Source: Condylostoma magnum
Lineage: Eukaryota > Ciliophora > Heterotrichea > Heterotrichida > Condylostomatidae
Length of the DNA stretch: 27,553 bases
Assembly (NCBI GenBank): GCA_920105805.1
Contig: CAKKTI010000296.1
Span: 1 to 27,553 of the forward strand
Reading direction: 5' to 3'
Shown: positions 1-11,110 of the stretch, in pieces
Position numbering within the stretch: the stretch's first letter is position 1
How the letters are laid out: every line of letters starts with the position of its first letter
Translations under genes and position numbers: made by a program
The notes under the pieces: model-generated
Databases searched by the model: none
Seen by the model: only the letters and a program-made list of their open reading frames with translations
What the model was told of the DNA's origin: nothing

Positions 1-790
1 CTTATGATTCAACTGTAAGATCACTTGTATCATCCTTTTGATTGTCTCCGAATATTTTATGTAGTTCAAATGTACGTCCATAAGCTCCAATTTTCTATAA
101 AACTACTTTTAGCTTAGGGGATTGGTTATTGAAGGTAAATTTTGCAAAAGTGTATTCTTTTACTTGTTCGTTTTAGATCACTATAACAACAGGGTGTATG
201 TTCTATACTTTTCCTTCTAGTAAGTCCTATTAATACCTTCCTAATTATATGAAACATTTCCTACTGGGATACTGCATTCCCATCCCGATGCTTAAGACTT
301 CATCAATCGGATCTAATCCAAACTACTAATCTTTTTGCATGCTTTAAATAGTCATATTGTAATCTAATTACTCATAATGAAACAAATAAATCGTGGATCT
401 GACCTACTCTAAAGCATCGTATTTAAAATTGATATAAAATCTAGACTAAACAGACTGAGATGATCTAAGTACTAATGTCTCAGGTTTTAAATGGAAGGGA
501 AGTTAGAATTATTACTATTAGGTTACTGTTGCAGTTTATTAAGGCTGCTCATAATTTTATGGATGATAAGGATTAGGATTTTACCTGTTTTGCATGACAT
601 TTTACTGATTATAGCCCTATTGCATAATATTCTATGGGTTTTACTGCATAGGCATCTAATTTACTGGCCTCTACATCTATATATTTCTCATAGCTACATT
701 TCTTTATGCCAGTGAAGATTAGTATTGATTAACCTCCTGCATCCTTCTTTGTTCCTACTGTGCTCGAGAAGTATTTTAAGAGTTTCCCAT
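1..790 (-). CDS. N-myristoylated MGRN1/LOG2-like E3 ubiquitin ligase, 5' part (runs off the left edge)
   Basis: Translated with TAA/TAG as Gln, this frame gives 263 residues before the window ends. It starts MGNSQNTSRA, a consensus N-myristoylation site, as in plant LOG2. Residues 20-95 are very rich in Gln, Asn, Met and Pro. From about residue 115 there is a folded domain (RFYINFKYDA, then FGLDPIDEVLS, then HPVVIVIQ) whose order of blocks resembles the substrate-binding region before the RING finger in MGRN1, RNF157 and LOG2. The RING would lie beyond position 1 and is not seen, so ligase activity is inferred. The ATG lies 17 bases after the stop of the coiled-coil gene on the same strand. 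The Q/N-rich segment uses many TAA/TAG codons and looks unlike a gene under the standard code. The family call comes from recalled block order, not from an alignment. Confidence 0.6.
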
Positions 791-807
791 TTTTATTATA
801 AATATTT

Positions 808-1317
808 TCACTTTTTACTTTCTGAGCTCTTCGTAAATTTGCTCAACCCCATTCTCTCTAGCTCCATTGTGATATCTACGTCATTTGATATAAGTTACGA
901 CTACGGCTCATGATCAGTCTCGGGCGGCTGTATTTGAAAATCATTGAAGTCTGGTAGTTTTTTGAAATTAGACTCTTTTCCTCCAACCTAAACTTTACTA
1001 TAGAAATCCATATAAGCATTAGTAATATTATCCTCACTTTTCTTAGCTCTAGGTTTCTGTACTTATTAGTCGTTGTCTATTTCCAATTTATTGAGTTTTT
1101 CCCATAAAATTTCCTTATCGTGCAGTTCCTAGGCCAGTTGTTCTTCCCTTCGCTTTAGTCTGCGGTTAAGATTCGCATTTTCTTCTTCTAAAACTGCCAG
1201 TCTTTCATTTTGCTATTCTATCAGCTGTAAATGATTTGCTAATTAGATCGCCATTTCCTTAAGTTAGGCTTCGCGGTTTTCAATTCTTCTTTATAGCTGA
1301 TCGGTATTCAATTCCAT
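808..1317 (-). CDS. small coiled-coil protein, unknown function
   Basis: 169 residues starting MELNTDQLQRRIENRE. About residues 5-80 form a continuous charged heptad-like helix with regularly spaced Leu (for example LAVLEEENANLNRRLKRREE), so a coiled coil is likely. The rest is Lys/Glu/Asp-rich and ends SKFTKSSESKK at TGA 810-808. Gln codons include TAA and TAG; no tryptophan TGA is used before the end. I do not recognise a family. The start is the first ATG, nine bases from the start codon of the divergent voltage-sensor gene; a second in-frame Met at about residue 20 is an alternative start. The downstream ubiquitin-ligase gene begins 17 bases after the stop, so the two may share a transcript, though that is only inferred from spacing. 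Confidence 0.7.
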
Positions 1318-1326
1318 ATTTTATTA
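1318..1326. promoter_or_regulatory. nine-base spacer between two divergent start codons
   Basis: The ATG of the coiled-coil gene (minus, 1317) and the ATG of the voltage-sensor gene (plus, 1327) are separated by nine A/T bases. If both starts are right, each 5' leader and promoter must overlap the other gene's coding sequence or be extremely short. Confidence 0.4.
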
Positions 1327-1992
1327 ATGAAAAATCCGTAAAAAGTTAGTGATAGGCCTGTACTATTACGTCCTGATGATATTTTAAGTGCTAATTAGCT
1401 GTTAAAGGTAGAATAAAATGAGTGTAAAGTTTGGATGAGTAGAGTTTACTACTCAAGAATTGCTTAGGTTTTTTATATAACTTAAATAATCCTAGCAATT
1501 ATATGTATTGGGTGAAGTTTCGCATATTTTGGCTCGTTTCCTGAGGATGACTGGTTTGTTATACTTGAGTGTGTTGTAAGTGCTATGATTTTAATAGATG
1601 TTTTATGAAAAGGAGTATTATAAGGAGCTGTGTTTTTTAAAATTTGGGGAAATTGATTTGATATACTGGTTTCACTACTATGCATTTTAGTCATTTTCAC
1701 AGCCTTAGCTATTCCTGATACTGCATAGGACTTAGAAGGAATTTCTGGACAATTAGTTCTTATTGTACGAAATCTGATTTAATATTTAAGACTAGTTGTT
1801 TCTGTTAAGAACTAAAGAGAGTCCTAATAAGCTATTCTGCAAATGATCGATTTCTCCGAGTTAGCTGAATAATAAGATTAAAACAATTAAGATCAACCTA
1901 CAAAAGACCTAAATCAAGAAATCGCTCAAACTGTAGGTGCCCACAATGACTCAAATAAGAGTAGACTAGATTTATCAGATGATATTAAATAA
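1327..1992 (+). CDS. voltage-sensor-domain-only membrane protein (Hv1/TMEM266-like fold)
   Basis: About 221 residues with four hydrophobic helices and no pore module. S1 is about 46-68; S2 about 75-95 carries E81, D91 and K95 (ECVVSAMILIDVLWK), the usual acidic charge-transfer residues; S3 about 106-128 has the D of NWFDILVS; S4 about 142-162 (LVLIVRNLIQYLRLVVSVK) has R148, R155 and K161 spaced as gating charges. The C-terminus is a polar Gln/Asp-rich tail. W63, W94 and W110 are TGA codons, and Q is often TAA/TAG. This matches the VSD fold of Hv1 and TMEM266. S1 lacks the Asp that gives Hv1 its proton selectivity, so a proton channel is doubtful and a sensor-only role more likely. The end is taken at the first stop-type codon of a cluster (TAA 1990-1992); TAA 2005 or TGA 2065 are alternatives. 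It converges on the ferlin gene. Confidence 0.7.
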
Positions 1993-2008
1993 TTATTTGT
2001 ATACTAAT

Positions 2009-5000
2009 CTAACCCGTTATAATGTTTCCTAAGGCACTTGCGAATATGTTAGGTATTAAAAATATGACTAAGGCACATATTAGAACACAGCACAAAGCAC
2101 AGCAAAGTTTTAATCTAAAAGCAGGACTACACATCTAGGCAGCCATTGTGCATGGGTTCCACGACCAGTGTATTCTCCCAATAGGCGGCATTAAAAACGG
2201 ATCAGTATTAGGACTATCCCTTCCTCTCCCGACCTTACATCTTTTAGCCTAAACTTCCGGCACTAACTCAAATGATACTCTTATTTACCCTCCTTCTACA
2301 AATTACTAGTTCTCATCTCTTTTCCTGCACTTGATATTAAACTTATCCTTAGTTTTGTCTATGATTCTGTTAAACATTCGGTCAGTTTAGCCGTATTTTG
2401 TTATTCTTGCATTTTTGTCCCAGGCTGTTTTAGCCAGTTCATTAAAAGTAAAACTTGCATCTCCTAGATAGTCGTTGAAGCTTAGGATGTCTCGATCCCA
2501 TATTTACAGGTTAACAACGTTAGTTGTAGTTGGTAGAGTTATAGGGAAAACCATTCTTCAATTAAAAGATCCTTTGCCGTTTTAACTTCTAAAATGTGTA
2601 TCTGTTTCTTAGGGCTCGCATTGATTTACTCAAGCTCTGACGTATATATCAGAGGTACCCTCAATATCATTTATCTATACGTTTGATGTATCTCAAATGA
2701 TTAATCGGGCTTCGAATTTTGCAGGGGGTTTAGGCGTTATGTCAATTTTACTAGGAATTTGCAGGTTTGAGGGGAGAATATCAATTCATAGTCGCAGGTT
2801 ACCTTAAGATTGCCTACTTCCCTTATTATATAGCTAAAATGTTTCTATTGGTTTATGCGGAATTTTTTGCCATTTTGCACTGAAAAATCTATCTTCTAAA
2901 TCAATAGAAGTTTGACCTATTATTTCATCGTTGAAAATATCATGATCTCATAGTTAAACTTTCAGTAAACTTATACCAGGTAAACTAGTTTTGAATTCAT
3001 AGCATTTGTAAAATTATGGATTAGCAGAATCCTTTATATAATTTTAACTTTCATCTATTACACTTTTGCCAAGTTTTAGTTTTAAATAAGGATCGGAAAG
3101 ACTGTGGTTATCTTTAGAAACAAGTCCAAACGCATCTAGTATATAAACTCTTATTAAGCATTACTTTCCTACTAGAATATGTCTTTATATTCCATCAAAT
3201 TATTCATCATCGTCATCACATGTTAAAAAATCATCTTATTATACCGGTGGTTCTATTATTGTAGTTTCATTTTAAACTGTGAATTCACTTTCTGTCTTTT
3301 AATCAAAATCCTTGCCTGATATTTTGATAACTCTTGATGAATTTTATTAATTCTCTGTTACTTTTAATAATTATCTTTCCATTTAAATCTTCTTTACTTT
3401 GGCTTTACGTTCTTCTACCTAAGATTTCTCCGTTATCCTTATAAGACCTTTGAATATTCCTGATATCTCCGGGCCAGTATCCTCATTCAACTTTCCTTTT
3501 ATTATATTGTAATGTATGAAAGGAGATTTATTTAGATACTTAGAGTCTTCTAGTCTTGTGGAAAGATAGTACCTATAGTGCATTATTTTATCATCATTGC
3601 TTCTATTATAGCCAATTTACATAAAATTACTCGGATCTGGAATATTAATTTCTCTGTATTAATTAGTTTAGATGTCATTTTCATATTATGGTCATTCAAC
3701 AAATTTACCACTCCTTGCATCTAGTACAGACAATTCAAATCAATCCTGACTATATTGTTATTAAGCCTATTACTTTTAAGGATCAATAAACAATTTCTCC
3801 TACTCTTGTTACATATTTTGACTATTAAACACTTATGATTAAACTTACCTTTTCACTATATCCTCAAAAACTTAAGTTTTTGTTATATTTTGTACCTTTT
3901 ATTTCTTCTTATGGAAAAGAGACCCTAAATCAATAGCAAATTATCCAATTAAAGGTTGAGATAATCCTTTGAACAAAAAATCATAAACAGTGCATGTTAA
4001 GTATGGGCAAAACAGCGGATTTATTGGCAACTTACAGTCAAATTTTACAATAGTATTAATATTTGGATTAGACCCAGTAGGCCCGGGCATTGTTTATATA
4101 TTATTGATTGCTAGATTTTCTCCTGGGATTTATAAGGAGTTTATATCAAATTTTATAAAAGCTTTATTAACTGGAATCCATCCAATTGCACTTTTTAATT
4201 CCCTTAGTCCTAATACATTAATTTCTACCTCAACTTCAGTGATTTCAGGGTAAATATTGAACCTTGGAATTTAAAAGTCAATTGAATATAAATTCAACGA
4301 CATCAATATAGAGCCATAGTTTTAATTACCTATACTTAATTTGTATCATTTTGGTTTAGATAATGTATCAGCGTTAATAGGCACATCTAGAAGACTGATC
4401 AACGAGGTTCCTAGTAAATCATTATTATCATATTTGTCATAATCTCAAACATATACAATAAAAGGTGGAGCACTTTACTAATCAGCAAATTCTATCTACA
4501 TATTAAAGCTTTAGTATCAAATAGGATTTAAAGTTCCCATTTTCCCCTCTTTTTCAGTTTATGCAGTTTATCCAAGACAGTAAAACTCAACAAAAGGATC
4601 AGATAGTCCATTGGAATCTCCCGGCATTAAATTCTAAGCTTAATACAGATTTAGTAATAAACTGTACTTCTAATTAAAGTTATTCAGCTTACTCCATTCC
4701 TCATTACTAAAATCATCAAATTCTTGAAAATAAGGTCCAATATAAACTTTTATCTAAACAAATCCACACTCCCAATCATTTTGAATAAACCTGGCTGCTT
4801 TATCAGGTAAAAACTGAATCCATTGAGCCTGAGTGCTCTTATCCAAAAATTCCATAGGGTCTAACCTTATGTACGCAGCTCTCTCATCATCATTTTACAA
4901 ATAAACAAAAATATCTGGTAAATGCGCACCTGCTCCATTAGGCACTCAACAGAAAACTCTATCTAGATTCTCATTCCAATCAATTCTTTTATCACAGTGT

Positions 5001-6211
5001 CTTTTTTCACTTGTTTAAGTTTCCTAGTTTTATCAACTAACTACTATAGAGTAATTGTTTTTTCAATCCGGCAATCCAGCACCTGTTAACACCTAAGCTC
5101 TAAGTTCCCACTGCCTAACTTCCTCGTAGTTTTCTCTTACAAAATTCTCAATTTATGGAGGATTTTCTATTCTTTTACACTCGATTTTAGGTCTCTCACT
5201 CTCTTCATATCAAATAGACAGTAAAACCCTACCTCTTCAGCTTGTTGCTATTTAAGGATTATGATTCATTTTATCAGCCTCTTCGTTACAACAGTTCAGT
5301 GGAGCTCCGTACAGGTTACTTCAAAAGTAATTTCTATAATAACCCTTTTTTATATCGTTTCAGTCAAAAATCATAGCACCAACGAAATCATCGTCTCCTA
5401 TTTCATCTTTGTCGTATAGATTTAGAATTACTTTATTTGTTACGGTTGGAATTGTAACTGGAAGCTTTAGTTCTTCATACCAATAGCAAGTTCTAGTGTC
5501 ACTGCTGCAATTTGCTACTGTTGTTTTTATGCGTGCTCCACCAAATTAAGCCTCTATATACCCGTCCATTATATTAGACCCCATATCCATCTCTGGTAAA
5601 TCTTATCCTTTTAGTACCTAGATGATTAATTATTGCTGTTTTTACTATATTTAGGGAGGAAGTAAAATTTCATTGTCTTCAACTGTTTCTGGTATTGCTA
5701 AATGAGCAGATGTGTCGTTGTTTATGGAAACTGATATTCCTAGTTTTATATAGCCACGAATTAGTTAGAAATTTTCACTTTGAGGATTGGAAAGTGTGAT
5801 TCATTTGTGAATTAAGGCATGGCCATGTTAAAAGTAAACGTAGCCTAGGTCTATTACAAAATTACCAATTAAAGAATCCTATAAAAGAGCTCTGTGATCA
5901 CGTAGCTCGATTAAAATTTTCTCTTATTAAGCCTCATAGGCTGATAAATTTTACTTGTTAAAGAAAAAATGCTCGTTTCAGGCTACTAACGCATTTCCTC
6001 CAATATCATCAATTGGATTTGTGTATTTTACTTTTTAAAAGGCTTATATTTTAACTATTGCATCAATAGTTTCTCCTTCTTCTTATGGTACAAAGGCTTT
6101 ACCTTCTTCTAGGTAAATATGTATTTGGTAGTCACCGTCTTTAAGTTTCTCAGCTTGAGGTGAGGAATTTGGCGTTACTTATAAACTTTCTTTATCAAGT
6201 TCGTCTTCCAT
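2009..6211 (-). CDS. ferlin, multi-C2-domain membrane fusion/repair protein
   Basis: An uninterrupted 1400-residue frame. Several C2 domains follow in order: about 28-165 (VAWNEHFFFN), 200-340 (QLIIQVLKGQDLPEMD), 400-550, 565-700 (NLYQAQNLMPGDSNGLSDPF with the Ca-binding Asp pattern, then VYVWDYDKYDNNDLLG), a degenerate one near 720, 1010-1130 (FGLVSKDNHSLSDPYLKL) and 1150-1300 (ARLIIWDTSNV). The end is diagnostic for ferlins: CKVGRGRDSPNTDP, then a Trp/Pro linker, and one C-terminal membrane helix, CCALCCVLICALVIFLIP, close to the stop. Ferlins tether and fuse vesicles at the plasma membrane with the C2 domains facing the cytosol. About 19 Trp are TGA and about 12 are TGG. The stop is TAG 2011-2009; the next in-frame TGA (1699) would lie antisense to the voltage-sensor helices. 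No intron is needed. Confidence 0.93.
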
Positions 6212-6505
6212 TGTTAATTTTAATATTTAGAAATTTATAGGTGATAAAAGAGCATATCTACAATAAAGAATTTAGAAATATGCTAAGGATTTTACATATA
6301 CCGTTATTTAATTGCTTCAATTACTCTAATTGTTAGATATAATTTAACATTCTTAATATATAGATGCAATTATAATTTCAAAATTTATTAATTATTGGTG
6401 AATAATATTTATAAAGTAATCCATAATGTATCATTATAAAACATGTGAAAAACAAACATCATTAAATACAGATTAAATTCTATTGCATAAGCTAACATAA
6501 CTAAA
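6212..6505. promoter_or_regulatory. divergent spacer between ferlin and SERINC
   Basis: About 294 bases, very AT-rich, with short runs of A and T and no protein-like frame. It must hold the 5' leaders and promoters of both flanking genes; I see no clear motif. Confidence 0.4.
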
Positions 6506-7741
6506 ATGTCAATTTGTGCAAGTGCAATTTGTTGTGCAGGATCAGCTTGCTGTAATATCCTTTGCGGTTGCTGTACTAAAACATGCGGAACAACCTAAAC
6601 TCATCATACTAGAATGGGATACTTAGTAATCTACGGAATTTGTCTGGGGTTCAGCTGTATTTTCTTATATTTTGGCAAGGACATGATGGAACCTTTGGAC
6701 AATTTCGGCTTTGATTGTGACGGTAGCAATAAGGATGTATGTCTGGGAGTTAATAGTGTATATAGAGTAAGTTTTGCTCTAGCATTGCTGCATGTACTCA
6801 TGCTACCGATCTCTCTGGCAGGAGGATAAGTTGGTGAAATTTTTAACGATGGATGCTGGATGCTTAAATTTCTAATAGTCGCTGGTATGTTTATAGGAAG
6901 TTTCTGGATAGACGATGATTTCTTTGATGGATATGCCGACTTCTCTAGGTATTTATCTGTTGTGCTTCTAATTATCCAGATTGTTATAATAATAGATTTT
7001 TCTTATATATGGAATGAAAGTTGGGTTAATAAGTATAGTGAGACAAAATCTAGCTTTTGGTTTGTAGCTCTGTTAAGCTTTTCAGTGATTATGTGGGGTA
7101 TATCCTTGCTGGTAATTATTTACAGTTATATATGGTTTACTGACGGGGATGATTGTGGGGTTAATATTTTCTATATAACGCTTACTTTAGTTTCGGGCTT
7201 ATTTTTCACTATTTTCTCCCTTACAAACTGTGTAGAAGATGGGTCCTTGTTAACAAGTTCTGCTGTTTAATTCTATTCTACGTACCTATGCTGGGGAGCG
7301 TTATCTAGTAATAGTGACTGTAATAGTTTAGAAGGAGATCAGGCTACTGGGTACAATATACTATTTGGACTACTATTCATAACTATAATGCTATTGTATA
7401 TTGGAATTGCGAGTAAAAAGGAATAAGGTGATAATAATGTCCCGGTATAAGATGTATCATAAGCTGCTTTAGTTGATGAAAATGAAAAAGGAGCTTATGG
7501 AGTTGTTAATAATGAGAAAAGAGATAGATCAGCTTTTCTATTTCACGCCATAATGTTATTAGCAGCCATATACCTTGCAATGCTAGTGACTAATTGGGGA
7601 GATGCTAACATAGGTGGAGGAAACTATAAAAACTCAGATGCAAGTCTATGGATTAAGCTATCAGCCTAATGGGTAACAATATTACTTTACATATGGACAT
7701 TAATAGCGCCAATAGTTTGCAAGGGACGAGATTTTCATTAA
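6506..7741 (+). CDS. SERINC / TMS1-family serine incorporator, multi-pass membrane protein
   Basis: 411 residues. The start MSICASAICCAGSACC followed by CGCC is the Cys-rich N-terminus typical of SERINC proteins. About ten hydrophobic helices follow, with family-like blocks: NSVYRVSFALALLH, GGQVGEIFN, FWIDDDFFDGYADFSR, SYIWNESWV, CNSLEGDQATGYNILFG, a cytosolic loop with KGAYGVVNNEKRDRS, then FHAIMLLAAIYLAMLVTNW and a final helix ending VCKGRDF. Human SERINCs end in an almost identical NRDFS, which fixes the stop at TAA 7739-7741 and shows TAA ending a protein while TAA and TAG elsewhere in the same frame are Gln. The family scrambles lipids and has been linked to serine incorporation into membrane lipids. 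All Trp seen are TGG. Start: first ATG, just before the Cys cluster. Confidence 0.93.
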
Positions 7742-8088
7742 GGAGGATATAGTACTTTTTAGTAATATTTTAAAATTAAAGCATCTTTAGTTAATTTATG
7801 CAGTGTAATAATGCTCTACAAATAACTCAATGCTTATTAATTGGAGTGTATATTGATTTATTACAAAAATCATTTGATGTATAAAGTATTGGATACATAT
7901 AAATAAAACTAAAAATCCTGTGTAATATGGAAAAATGAAGACTAAATACAGTTTTTCTAGAGTTACGAAGCTTTACTTATACTTAAGCAATACTGCTCAA
8001 ATTTATATCAAATAATAACTATTTGCAAATGAACCAACTCTTTTATTATCAGATTGAGAAACAAATTTAAATAGCTTTAATTATTAAC
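7742..8088. other. convergent intergenic spacer, nothing recognised
   Basis: About 350 AT-rich bases between the 3' ends of SERINC and the Kelch protein. A tandem TAA for the Kelch gene lies at 8077-8079. I see no RNA gene, repeat or conserved frame. Confidence 0.5.
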
Positions 8089-11004
8089 TTAACTAGGGAT
8101 CATGTTTGTTAATTCATTGATTTTCATTGTTCTTAGGTCTAAGGTCACAGGAACGCATGTTAAGTTCTTTTATAAGATGCTAAAATATAAAAGACCATTT
8201 GATGTAAGTTTGATTGAGTTTGATGAGTAGTAAATGAAATCATTACTAATTTTATAACTATTATATAATCTTTTAGTTTCATTATCATATACATCAATAT
8301 CACCTTGTCTTATAACATACGTTTTTATGTTATCAGTGTATAAAATAGTATGATTATTTTACTTCAATCCTATGTTAAATCCACTTGGAGAGTATATATT
8401 GTTGATTGGATCAAATTATATAATTTATTAATTAGAATTAAGTCCTCCTCCAATGTATATATACTATCCATCAGTGCAAATTCCACTATAAGCCGTTTCA
8501 TACGGCATACTTTTAATCGGAATTCACTGTTATAATTACAAATCAAAGTATTCTGATAGATTTGTACAATGCTTGGTTTAATAGTCAATTCCACCAAAAG
8601 TATAAATTTTATTATGGAAAAGAATTGCAGATATACCCGATCTTGGGTAATTTTATTGAGCTAAGTAGTTAATTTCATTATTATTTGTAATTTTTATTGA
8701 TATTGAGGTATCATTACCCCCGAATACTACCATTTCGTTATCAGGTAAAGTAATCTAAGTTATACCTCTTGGAATTGGAACAGGCATGTTTAATTTTGAA
8801 ATTGATTTTGTCATTTGATTTATCTAAGTAATATAATTGCATCCTTCTCCTATAAATCGTATTTATTTTCAATTATGTATCGGTATTGATGGGTATGTTA
8901 TCTCTTCATTTAGTGTAAAATTGGTAGTTTTTTAAGCTTGTTCTAATTAATTCTAAAGCTCTTATATCTAATCATTCTTTTAGCAAATTATTTTCAAATT
9001 ATTCATCTAAGATTATTTAAATTCTTCAATTGATTATGTTACCAGTGCTTTTAACTCGTTAGATTATAGATTATCAGTGTTTAATAGCAATCTATGAGCC
9101 TTGTATTTAAATTAATCCTAAATCAGGTTCTATTAGCTTAAAATGTTATCTAAAACTGCTTTCTGTAAGAAAGTACAGTTTAAATCTTGAATTGTATGGT
9201 ATATCTCTTAAATACTACTGTCACTCAAGCCTTCTAGAAGTGCTACAGCATGATCATCACTTAAAGCACTAGATATTCTGCATCAATCATCTGATTTGAT
9301 ACTTTGATAATTACTTTGAACTTATTATGTCAAAACTTGTACAATTTATTGCTTAACTGCTTCATTTTCATTAAATATCTCAAGTCCATCTAAAACAGCC
9401 AAATCTAGTTAGTTATTAGATTGCTAGCTTATGTATTACTGAATTTCTAAGTCTGAAAATCTTACTTCTTTTAAATACTAAATAACTTCTTCTTTTTTCC
9501 TAAAATCAAAGTCCATTTGAATGTCTCCGACTGATATTCCTCTTAAAAACATTCTTTTGATTGCAGTTACAGGAATTTGATGAGATTGTTAGATGTCACC
9601 CTTTTATTTTTCTACTAACATTTTATTATAAATCTAAGCTATTAACTAATATAATACCATCAAATTATTATCATTCTTATTGTATTAACTTAGATATTAT
9701 CCATTGATATAAAAGTAGAATGTGTCTTGATAATATTAAACAGGACAAGGACAATATCACTTGTTAATAGGGATTCTTCTTTCTTTTATAACTTCTTGTT
9801 TAATTGGATCTATTTCAATTATATTTTAATTCTGAAAAATGTATAAGTAATTCTCATCAGATGCCAGTGCAGTTTCGATATTGCCAATAGGAATGCGTAA
9901 TTACAGAAAGCTAAAAAAGTCCTTTTCCACCTCATAAATTTCAATATAGTTCTAAGAGCCTTTTCCCCCTGCACAATAAATGTTTCCTTTGTAAGAAGCA
10001 GCAGTGAAATGACATCTAGCTTGATTCATGTTTTACAATCTTTTTCTTTAATTAGTTTACAAATCATGGACTTCACAACCACTCAGATACTTTATAGATA
10101 GAAAGCTTCTGGTTAATCCTCCGAATATGTACACTTTTTCATTTAGGTGAATTATAGAATGGGATGCCCTTTCTTACAGCATTCTGGATTGCACTTAGCT
10201 TGAGTTGTTTTCAAGATTAAAGATTATTGCATCTTTGCTTACTTATATTGGTAATCCTTTACATCCCCCGCAATAGTAGATTTGGTTTTCAGAAATCTAA
10301 CATCATGCTGAACGTCGCTTTATGCCATCTGGCATATATAAATCATATTTTTGTCATTATTGATTAGAAATGTTATACTTTAATGCGAATTGTTGATTCT
10401 TGGGAAGTATGCAAATACACTATCTCTGTTGATTATTGATACCTAATTCAGGTATTTTAAATTGTACTTATAGTAGGCTTTATATGTTGATATTATCCCT
10501 TCATTATGAATTAACGCTTATTTTTAAATTATTATTCGCTTGCTTGATATAATTTTCTAATATTTGTTAAGATTATGCAGAATTTTATTATAGATTAGTT
10601 GCTTTAAGATCCTCGATGAACTTTTAAAACTAGTTTTAAATCTGTTAAATTTACTAAAGGTGCAAGATTTACTGATTTTATATATACTGGAATACTTAAT
10701 TATATTCATTCTCTAATTTAGCTTTAAGTTTATTAGTTTTATTAAACATCTCAGACTCAAACTGACTAATAGCATTAGCATTTTATACCGAAATATTAAT
10801 ACCTAAGCCTTCATTATTTTACATTCAATAATACTATATAGGTTTAAGAACATGCTTTATATTTCTTTTAAAATGCACAAACTTACAGCTTTAGCATATA
10901 GGACTCAGTTCCTCTTCACAAAAACAAACCATTTCAGCTTAATACTCACAATGACTACAAATTAAATTGCTTCAGATACACTCAGAAATTAAGCCTAAGG
11001 ACAT
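8089..11004 (-). CDS. B-box zinc finger / coiled-coil / Kelch-repeat protein
   Basis: About 971 residues in one frame. Residues 16-55 form a B-box-like zinc finger: C16-x2-C19, C27, C29, C37-x2-C40, then H44 and later His. A long Gln/Asn/Lys-rich helical stretch follows. Kelch-type blades are then visible: IYYCGGCKGLP, EKVYIFGGLTRSFLS, GNIYCAGGKGSQNYIEIYEV. A long helical insert (about 500-700) interrupts, and a second Kelch set comes near the C-terminus: EMVVFGGNDTS, NKIYTFGGIDYQ, QYIYIGGGLNSN. B-box plus Kelch suggests a TRIM-like or ubiquitin-adaptor scaffold, but no RING is seen, so that is only a guess. W11 and several other Trp are TGA. The first of two close stop-type codons (TAA 8091-8089) is taken as the end. 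It is divergent from kinesin-9. Confidence 0.75.
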
Positions 11005-11110
11005 ATTTATGACATTTAAACGCAATAATTCCGTGATATACCATCCCAATACACTAACTACACAACACCTAGCATCACTACGCCAATATACTACAACCTT
11101 AATAATATAA
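11005..11110. promoter_or_regulatory. divergent spacer between Kelch protein and kinesin-9
   Basis: 106 bases separate the two start codons. It is less AT-biased than longer spacers and presumably carries both promoters; no motif is identified. Confidence 0.4.

Noticed and set aside
491-913. Two short hydrophobic plus-strand frames (74 and 62 codons)
   Set aside because: They are antisense shadows of the MGRN1-like and coiled-coil genes on the minus strand.
1482-1700. Minus-strand frame of about 72 codons
   Set aside because: It lies antisense to the voltage-sensor helices, needs a non-ATG start and resembles no family.
3990-4253. Hydrophobic plus-strand frame inside the ferlin region
   Set aside because: Antisense to a ferlin C2 region that is clearly coding in one unbroken frame.
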